64,000 nucleotides of DNA from Haliotis asinina (lineage: Eukaryota > Mollusca > Gastropoda > Lepetellida > Haliotidae). The stretch covers positions 23,937,118 to 24,001,117 of the forward strand of contig NC_090280.1 in the NCBI RefSeq assembly GCF_037392515.1, given 5' to 3'. The notes below the pieces were generated by a model that had not been told where the DNA came from, did no database searches, and worked only from the letters and a program-made list of their open reading frames with translations. Within the stretch, counting starts at the first letter, position 1; each line of letters opens with the position of its first letter. The position numbers and the translations under genes are program-made. Below, in pieces: positions 55,441 to 64,000 of this stretch.

Positions 55441-57015
55441 AATTTCTATACATCTGCGCAAAGATGGTCTGTAAACTCGATCAAGCACAGTCACTGCAAA
55501 TCCAAGTGAACGATGAACGCCTACAGAATGATGCAGGCCTGGCGATGTCTGGTTACCAAATCATTCTGTATTTGCAACGTTCGAAGTCTACCTGCCTGCT
55601 CGATCGTCCGGGACGGGTTATTTTCAACACGGACTGTCAATTTCTCAAATTCATCTGCCAAACGGTCGGGTTAAAATATTTTGTGGGCAGTTAAGTTTTA
55701 GTGGGAACAAAGGACCAAAGGACAAAAAAGGACAAATTTGAAAAAGTCAAAGGGCCAAAGGAAAGTCAAACGGGTCAAAAGGGTCAAAAGGGCCATAGCT
55801 AAAAAAAAAAAAAGCATTATGTCATACAAACTCATATATATGCTTGGTTATGTTATTCTTAATTATTACTATTTTTTATATTTTTGTTTATTGTGTAAAT
55901 AGTAACAAAAATAATAATCTACAGTGTGATCATCATGCACTCAACAGTTTAAAAAAAGACCTGACACTGAAGCATACATTATTTGATATGATGATATATT
56001 GATGCGGTCATTGAATTTGAAATGTCCGTCTTATATAGAATTCAGAGTCATGAGACCAAACACAACAAAACATATTACTGACTAGAATAACTGCATGACA
56101 CCCTTTGACTTGTTTGAAATGTTTGGGTGTCCCTGATGGTTCTGTTGCACTCGTAATTGCTAGAAATTCATTCTCAAGGGTTCGAAAGACTGCCTACCTA
56201 TGGAATGACAAGCGTGACTCGGTTCGGCGAGTGCCGGTTCGTCTGACTGTACATATATAGTGCGGTGCTCGCTGACAGACAGCTGCACTGCCGCTGTGGA
56301 ATCACGGGCAACAACTATGCAACAACTACATCACGTGCAAGATGCAGGTTCTAGCAGGTCACGGAGATATGATATTTATCAATAGACCAATAATACACCT
56401 ACCTCATGAGGTCCTTGTTTACTAATGTTATGCAGAAACTGTCGCGCATTGGAGGGCTCCACAACTCGAATCGTCTCGTGACTGCTGGTGGGGAAAACCC
56501 AGCGTGCGTTTCGACGAAACACTTCAAGCATTCGGGAACACAATTACTCTTAAGCGTGTAAATAGGACAAAACGATTAATTGAATTCATAATCATACATA
56601 AGAAGTCTCATAAGCTGGGAAGTAAATATATAAGTACGTGCACGCTGTACTGATGTGGCGTGTTTCTCTTTCAAGAGCGAATAGCCCAAACACACCGCGG
56701 TTCCTGGAACTACCGTGGCGTCACAATTGACGACCGAAACATCGGGGTTTCCCGTCAGTAGCGAGCAGTATCGGTGCAAGTGTCATGGCTGAAATATAAT
56801 ATAATCTACACGGGCGGGCCCATGATTTTGGAGAAGGGGATGGGGGATGGCTGAGGGTAAGGGGTTGGGGTAAGGGTGATAAGTTGGGGGTAGGAGGCGC
56901 GCATAAATCGTGAAGTCCAAAGGTGAGTGGGGAATGCTCCTCAGTTTTTTTGTTTTGTATTTTTTTTTTTGGGGGGGGAGAGAGGGAACCTCCCGTCAGG
57001 ATCCGGGATTTGAAG
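55441..57015. other. Intergenic DNA, nothing firmly recognised
   Basis: It includes a 76-codon plus-strand frame at 55464-55694 (see findings), an AAAGGNCAAA-rich patch at 55700-55800 and a TATATA-containing stretch near 56250. No family match is claimed. Confidence 0.4.
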
Positions 57016-57021
57016 TAAAGA

Positions 57022-57382
57022 AACCCCACGGCACTGGTGTTTAGAGATAAGTGTATCGATATACCACACGTCGAGTGTCTGCTCCGGGCAGGTAAGGGGT
57101 TGATATTAGTTACACCTACAAATGAGTTTTGTTTCTTTGTAGTGTTTCCCAGGAATACCTTTGAAATTAAAACCCATGTAAAACCGGTTGTGTGAGAGGG
57201 TCCTAGATGTTGATGAAATATGTGGTATATACGCGTTGGCATTAAAAAAACCAAAATACTTCCCGTTTTGAAAGATATTGAAAGTATTCCAACAATATCA
57301 CGACGGGGGACACAAAAAATTGGCTTCACATATTTTCCCCAAGGGATTCGAACCATGGGTCTTCGGTGTGACGAGCGAAAGT
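57022..57382. repeat. Dispersed repeat copy A (with SINE end)
   Basis: Matches 58981-59345 closely for more than 300 bp, starting ACCCCACGGCACTGGTGT and running through CACACGTCGAGTGTCTGC into a minus-strand SINE family 1 tail with ATCACGACGGGGGACAC. It could be a larger uncharacterised mobile element carrying the SINE. Confidence 0.85.
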
Positions 57383-57555
57383 CCAAAGGTGAGTGGGGAA
57401 TGCTCCTCAGGTTTTTTTTCTGGGGAGAAAGGGGAGCCCCACGTCAGGATCCGCCCCTGAATTTTGATAAATGGTAAATGACCAATGAATCTCGGGTGAA
57501 ACTTAGGTTTGCATCCCCCTTTTCCCTTCCTCCTCTCCACTCCCTGCAATCACTT

Positions 57556-57782
57556 GCTCAAGCTCAAGATGTTGATCACCGGACTCTCTGATCCAAACAC
57601 CACAAATAAATAATAAGATCACGATGCAACAACAAAACAAAGAAGTGTACACAAGACAATCTACACAACTGGGATACGATGGCGTGTGAACCAAGTTAAC
57701 GAGTCAGACCGCCTGATACTGTTATAGTTGCCTCTTACGACAAACTTGGGTTGCTGAAGATCAGTTTAAATCCGGATCTCCA
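57556..57782 (-). mobile_element. SINE family 2 with internal insertion
   Basis: GATGTTGATCACCGGACTCT, then about 70 bp of unrelated sequence, then CTGGGATACGATGGCGTGTG and GTTGCTGAAGATCAG. It reads in reverse orientation. Confidence 0.7.
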
Positions 57783-58980
57783 AGGACGTTACTGCTTTTT
57801 CAGTCGCCTTCATAACACTGGTGTATAGACATGTGCGTGAGGGTCGATGATCACTGGATTGTCCAAATGGAGACAAACATATTCACATCGCATTAATATA
57901 ACAACTGCATATAGCCACCGCTATTCACTAAATCAGAAATAGGTGCAATTATACACTACAGTCTCCCTGCCTCCGTATGACACCGACCATTTGCAATATA
58001 TCTTAGCCCCAATAGGAGTATCTGTTGTAGATTGATGCTACGGATATTAATGAATGTCTGTGGTGCTGGTTGAACAGTAGACATCCGGAACTTGTTTCTT
58101 TGTATCGATTACTTGTCATCGTTAAGGAGCTGACTGTCTGGGGAGACCACGTGACAGCGGAAAGACTACTGGTGCACTGTGTAGACATTGTCCGCGAGAA
58201 CACATGCCACTTGTTGATTGTGAAACTGTCACAGGTATCTAGTTGCCACTCAATTATTGCTGGAATGTGTGCTGTGGTGTTAAGAAATATTCCCGCTCCA
58301 TCTAACAACGGGGTCTCGTCTCCCCCTACCTATTCATCCACCCATTCACCTACCCATGTACTCTACCCACGTACTCTACCCTTTCACTCTACCCATTCAC
58401 CCACCCATGTACTCTACCCATTCACTCTACCCAAGTACTCTACCAATTCACCCAACCATTTGCTCCCTGGTTAAATTTACATAGGTTCCTGTCTCAATAT
58501 ACACAATGCATGATACACGTCTTCATGTTCAATCATGTGGGATATTTATTAAAAATATTTCAGAGGAGGTTCTGAAACACGACATGGCCCAGGATGCACG
58601 TTCATAGTGGCTACTAGTATTTTAAAGGCGGATCCCAACCTTTGTCCTGAAAGTCTATCAAATGACTATTGATGCTCTCGTAAAAATGAAGTGTGCACCC
58701 CTCTTTCTCAAAAAGATGGATCCGACCCTGGATTTTATTAGAACTTGAACAATAAAAACAAATCATTGTGTGATATTTGATTGTCAAACTTTGATAAAGG
58801 GTGGGTGTCATGAAATAAGTAGTATTTTCGCAAGTCTCTCTCTCTCTCTTCTCTCTCTCTCTCGTACAGTGTATATTCCCAAAAGCTTGCTTCCGCCTTG
58901 ATTTACACGCTGTTTCCGACGATAGTAAACACTATGTATTTAGATTTGATGCATAGAAACAGAAAGTTTTCATAAAAATT
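57783..58980. other. Intergenic DNA with short repeats
   Basis: A degenerate TACCCATTCACC/CATGTACTC repeat spans 58330-58460 and a TC-rich run lies at 58838-58862. No gene is supported. Confidence 0.5.
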
Positions 58981-59372
58981 ACCCCACGACACTGGTGTAG
59001 ACATAGGTGTATCGATATACCACACGTCGAGTGTCTGCTCCGGGCAGGTAAGGGGTTGATATTAGTTACACCTACAAATGAGTTTTGTTTCTTTGTAGTG
59101 TTTCCCAGAAATACCTTTGAAATTAAAACCCATGTAAAACCGGTTGTGTGAGAGGGTCCTAGATGTTGATGAAACACGTGGTATATACACGATGGCATTA
59201 AAAAACCCAAAATACTTCACGTTTTGAAAGATATTGAAAGTATGGTTTCATTGCAATATTCCAACAATATCACGACGGGGGACACAAAAAACTGGCTTCA
59301 CATATTGTACCCTAGGGAATCGAACCACAGGTCTTCGGTGTGACGAACGAACGCTTTAACCATTATACCTTG
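58981..59372. repeat. Dispersed repeat copy B (with SINE end)
   Basis: Second copy of the 57022 repeat, same orientation, ending in a fuller minus-strand SINE family 1 (GAACGCTTTAACCATTATAC). A shared minus-strand frame (HQHLGPSHTTGFTWVLI) shows the similarity but is not taken as a gene. Confidence 0.85.
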
Positions 59373-59601
59373 CCAAATCTACCCCAAAGGAGCTAGTGAC
59401 TTTCACTCCAATATAACAGTTGTGAAAGGTGGTATGCCGTGATCAGGCATTACGCTCAGACGGCTACGGGTGATAGGAGGGGTTAATAGCGACAAGTATA
59501 GCCCGGAAAAAGAAAGTTACTTTGTACACAAAAGATAAATATGTAAATCATACCATGAACACGTAGACAGCTGACGTATCGAAACCACCACGTACACACA
59601 A

Positions 59602-59719
59602 GGGGCTCCTTTCATGAAGCAAGTTTAACTAAGGTTAACCGTAAATCCCATTCTTTAACATTGCACTAAGGTCACCTTAGTAACTTACGATCACCATAGT
59701 GTTTCGTGAAAAGAGGCCC
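59602..59719. mobile_element. Palindromic MITE (CTTTCACGAA family)
   Basis: CTCCTTTCATGAAGCAAG at the left mirrors GTGTTTCGTGAAAAGAGGC at the right, with CTAAGGT motifs inside. Same family as 15925-16035. Confidence 0.8.
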
Positions 59720-61917
59720 TGAATTTTAAGCGTTGGGCGAAACGTTATATAAAACCGTAAATATGAAGGAAACATTAAAATACTGGAAAAAAGACATGAT
59801 TGTCTAAAAACACACATGCCTGACTCAAAAACACATCTCTGGCTGTATGCGGTGTACATAAAATCCAGGAATATCCCCAGTTGCTGTATGCAATGTCTAT
59901 AAAATTCATCATGCAGTAAACTCTGGTTCATAAACGCATATTTTGGTATCTATTCTACATCTAGTATTCCTACTTTGTCTTTACAGTTAACAGTTATTGG
60001 ACTAGTCCATTTATGAGCTCGAGTACAGGGTAATAAGGTGGCAATTTAAGTCTTGTGTTGGCGAAATTGCACAGTAGGCGAAATGCAGCTGTAGACGAAA
60101 GGGTACCAATCCCTTACGCCAGGGTGACCAGAGGGATGTTTATTTACTCTTAGTCTGTCACATCGTGAATTAGTTTTTGTGGTCTTTTCGTGGATATATA
60201 TGTAAACACCAGACCAAAAGACATAGGTTATACTAACTGAACTCAATAATTTATATTCATCCATTTAACCTGGTCTTAATTTAAAAAATCAATATTTCAG
60301 TCGAAAGAGAACGACACCATACAGGCTCTTGCACCTGCAGTGATGCTCTTTACGGTGATATTTTGCTAATTACATTCTTATGTTTTGAAAAACCCCTTTA
60401 CATCAAGCTAAATATGTCGCGTATCGACAACAACTTCTTTCAAAAGCACGAGATTCATTCATACCGGCAACAGCAGTTGAGCGAATTACGCCCGATGTGG
60501 CGTGTTCGATACGAAGCACGGGTTTCAGCGGAATGAATGTGCGTATGCATGGGTGTGTTCGATTAGATCCTTGGGAATAAGCCGAGCATTCAGGTGTGAC
60601 ATCTAAAGGACGCAGGTGAAAGCCGCTATCTGGGTCAGGTCAGTCTTGATCTGCACACACCGAAAATCCTGTAACGGGCTTACTGGGAAACGAAGGTATT
60701 TAACATACAATGTACCCACAAGATACCATGGGATTTCGTGGCCTTGGGCGAAGGTTGCTTACAGAATAATTCCTGGGTCACAGACGAAACGATAAATTAA
60801 TCTGTGGAAAAAACTGTTCTTTTCTCCTGTTGCAACACATTGCACTTGGCGTGATAATGGGATGCTAGTAACACATTCCACTTGGCGATTTGATTGAGGT
60901 GGGGTCCAGCAGCGTTTGATCTGATTTCCTAGTTTTGTAGCTGCTGGTGTGGAACGCTGCAATGTCATGTAAGAATAAAGGCGGATCTGAGGGTTAATCC
61001 ACGCGTAGCGCTGTGCTTTGCATCGAGAAGGGCAGGAGACACAAGACGGGTGATATCCTAGTTATAATCCACCTCAGTCGGTGAGAGGCCGGTTTATGTT
61101 GTCAGTGACTGTTGGATATCGATTGATACAACGAGGTGGAATACCATTCGTGTTTCATGACATGGTTTAACACACGCTTACAAGCTGGAATAAACAAGGC
61201 CGACTCGCACACGGAACTGTCAAGCGATCGGGAATCCTCGTTCACCTCGTGCTATCCGTGCAATTGACATTGAAATCGACAACACTTATACCAGCGGTGT
61301 TGATATAGGCTTTTTGCCGGGGATGGTAATTACAGCAAATTCAGCACGTGCTGAGTCAGTGTGATATTGACAAGCATCTGATTCATGCACATTGCAGTCA
61401 TTCGGATATAACGTGTGTTCACCTGTGATCTTCAAGTCAACTCTACCCAGGTAAATATACAATTTGTATGTGGGCTGATCCAACATAGGAAACATATGCC
61501 TAGCTGTTATAAGCTGTATTATATCAGTACTGACTGATGAATTATGCAAGCACGTGGACAGTAGTGTTGATTATATATGTGTCGTTGTAGATTGCTTTAA
61601 CAAGGCGGTGACATGTACATGTGAAATGAACACGCCACCTGATTTGCACCAGATGGTTGTGCGTTGACATAATGCTTGAGTGGGAGTTCATTTGTACTGG
61701 AGCGTGCACCCAACACCCCGTTATAACACGGTCTGTTTTGCCTCCATCTCAGCTGAAGTGTATCTTATTTCAAGAGAGATCCGATGTTATGACAGATACC
61801 TGGCTTTACAAAGTCGTCGTCGGAACTTTACTCTCTACTACTGACAATAACGTCTGGATAAATGTACAACTCGTGTTTTGTCCAGGATATCGACACCCAA
61901 GTGTCAACATTAATCCA
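59720..61917. other. Intergenic DNA, nothing recognised
   Basis: Short unsupported open frames only. A CACTTGGCG motif repeats near 60845 and 60880. No exon or RNA gene is identifiable by eye. Confidence 0.5.
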
Positions 61918-62225
61918 GTGGAGTAGCGTAGAGATTCTAGCGTTCGCTCGTCGCGCTGACGATCCGGTTCGATTCCCCATATAGGTACATTGTGTAGTGC
62001 CCATTACTTATACCACCTACCCTCTCTCACCACCACCACCGACATGATAAAAGGGGTCTAGGGGCGATGGTGTTGTCTACTGGTTAAAACATTCGTTCGT
62101 TCGTTTGTGGCGCCGAAGACCCGGGTTTGATTCCCCACATAGGTACAATCGGTGACGCCCATTTCTAGTGTCCCCCGACGTGATATTGCTTGAATCAACG
62201 TCGTAAAACTAAACTCACTCACTCA
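61918..62225 (+). mobile_element. Two SINE family 1 copies
   Basis: One partial copy (about 61918-62010, B box GGTTCGATTCC) and one near-full copy (62061-62225, GGGTTTGATTCC, tail GTCGTAAAACTAAACTCACTC). Confidence 0.9.
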
Positions 62226-63230
62226 CTTCACATATATGACACGTGACATATATTCACGTTGAGCAGGCACATTCCATGAAAAATAATATTTATAACAATA
62301 ACGACGATGAAAAGTCAGCTTTGAGTCAGTCAGCTGGGAGTCAGCTTTGACAGTAAGGTATATCCACGTTTATTACATTTGAGACTGTGGTATCAGTTAT
62401 AATATAACGGTAGACTTATCTGAACGTATCGAATGTCATCGAGCGCACGATAACCCACCGATGCTGAAACTTAATATCTGTATTTGTAGATCCGTAATTA
62501 CCTTTCAATGAAGCTTTTGGTGGAGACTCAGAATAAAACTCAATGTGTGTAGATAAATATGTAACATTACGTTAAACCTATCTAACTTTGATTCTTGAGG
62601 TGTTTATTTAAAAATAAAATGTTTTACGGATGAACTGCTTTATGCTTCTGTGCAGAGTATCCCAAAGGAGGGAGGGAGGGAAGGAGAGGAGGGTGGTCTC
62701 ACAGTGTGAAACTGTAATCTCGCGTCCTGTGGCGAGATCTCGTTAAACCCTGACTGCCCTCAAAAGTTCATGCATGAACATGTGCAAAGTAAACATCAGT
62801 CTGTGAGTGACAGCTGTGGTATATCAACCACTATCCTTATTCCTATAAAACCGATCATGGACGATGTATATATGAGTATGCCAGAGAGGTACAAAGTAGA
62901 TAAGACTACAAGTGGTCGTACTTACGTTTTTGTGACAGTCTTGTTGGTTGTGTGGAGGTGGCCGATATGTCAAACACTCTGATATAAGCTAGGTAAACAC
63001 GATCATCAAGCTAGGTAAACAACAACACCGTACATATGTCGGCGGCACTTGTACATGCTCATCACATGTAATCGATGTTTTAAAAATGGAAATACACACT
63101 GACAAGTGGAGAACATTAATATTGACCCTCGTTAATTGGATGACGCGTCATACAGACCCATCACTATCGTTCATTGTGGGGCACGTCAATTGTGGAACAC
63201 ATTGTTATTATTGATATTGACACGGCTCAT
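62226..63230. other. Intergenic DNA, nothing recognised
   Basis: A GGGAGGGAGGGAAGG patch near 62668 is the only notable feature. No gene is visible. Confidence 0.5.
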
Positions 63231-63234
63231 ATAT

Positions 63235-63865
63235 AATAGTATATCCCTCGCTTATAACCATATACTCCTCGTTTATAACCACATACCCCTTGTTTATGAC
63301 AGATACTCTTTGTTTATAATAATACACTCTTGTTTATAACCATATATCCCTTGTTCATTGTAATATATCCCATGTTTACAACCATATACCCCTTGTTCAT
63401 AACTGTATGTCCCTTGTTTATAACCATATGCTCATTTTTATAACCATATAACTCTTGTTTATAAACGCATGACCCTTGTTTATAACCAGATGTCCATTGT
63501 TTACATCCACATACCCCTTGTTTACAACCACATACCCCTTGTTTATGACCATAGAACCCTTGTTTATAACCATATGTCCTTGTATATAACCATATACTTC
63601 TTGTTTATAACCATATGTCCATTGTGTACAGCCATATAACCTTGTTTATAACCATACGCCCCTTGTTTATAACAATTTGCACCTTGTTTATAACATATAC
63701 TCATGCATAATAACCAGATGCACCTTGTTCTTAACGAGGTACCGTTTTAAAATCTCGCGTGCATAACCATTTACAGCAACATACACCTTATATATAACCA
63801 TGCATCTCTTGTTTATAACCGTATATCCATTGTATATAACAACACAGCTTTGTTTATAACCACAC
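63235..63865. repeat. Degenerate minisatellite, about 20-bp unit
   Basis: About 30 diverged copies of CCTTGTTTATAACCATATAC. Unit boundaries wander with small indels. It produces an open minus-strand frame of 94 codons that is not regarded as coding. Confidence 0.92.
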
Positions 63866-64000
63866 ATAATCGCTCCTACATCGACAGACACTAACGAACA
63901 AAAGCAGTCCGTGTCCACCTTTACAAATAACACCGAGGGAAGTAGGTCACAAACACTCTTTTGTACTGTCACGTGTCTATTGCACTTTTGGTTACAATGT

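Noticed and set aside
63235-63865. CRISPR-like or regulatory short repeats
   Set aside because: Degenerate head-to-tail 20-bp units with no spacers; an ordinary minisatellite.

Overview
The window is animal nuclear DNA, most likely from a marine gastropod and probably an abalone (Haliotis). This is inferred from long introns with GT-AG borders and from two abundant SINE families whose copies end in a shared GCGGCGTAAAACTAAACTCA tail; I know both from abalone sequence, but no search was run. Coding sequence is sparse. Most of the window is intron, SINE and LINE debris, palindromic MITEs and tandem arrays.

Three genes can be assembled from splice signals and matching intron phases. (1) A plus-strand gene runs from 5837 to 25129. 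A short first exon starts MGGLLSKQKPG, an N-myristoylation signal. It joins across a 16.5 kb intron to one large exon coding a Glu/Pro/Ala repeat protein. The predicted 788-residue product resembles BASP1 (NAP-22/CAP-23). (2) A minus-strand gene with nine coding exons runs from 44538 down to 34095. It encodes a secreted protein of 561 residues with a MACPF domain (WGTHV signature) followed by an apextrin-type ApeC domain. (3) Just upstream of it on the same strand, a three-exon gene (52809 down to 47220) encodes about 489 residues with an exact RHIM core (IQVGNHNDM) and no visible kinase, TIR or Z-alpha domain.

Layout: 1-5500 is upstream DNA with a 131-bp tandem array. 5837-25129 is gene 1, whose intron holds SINEs, MITEs and a 1.5 kb inverted repeat. 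25130-34090 is intergenic, with LINE fragments and many SINEs. 34095-44538 is the MACPF-ApeC gene, 47220-52809 the RHIM gene. 52810-64000 is a gene-poor flank.

The most unusual structural feature is that two introns carry large minisatellites that begin at the upstream exon's splice donor. In the MACPF-ApeC gene about 42 units of 41 bp repeat the exon 7 end together with its donor. In the RHIM gene about 109 units of 30 bp repeat the exon 2 end. If the genes work together at all, a RHIM amyloid-type adaptor beside a pore-forming protein suggests innate immunity or cell death; that link is inference from position only.
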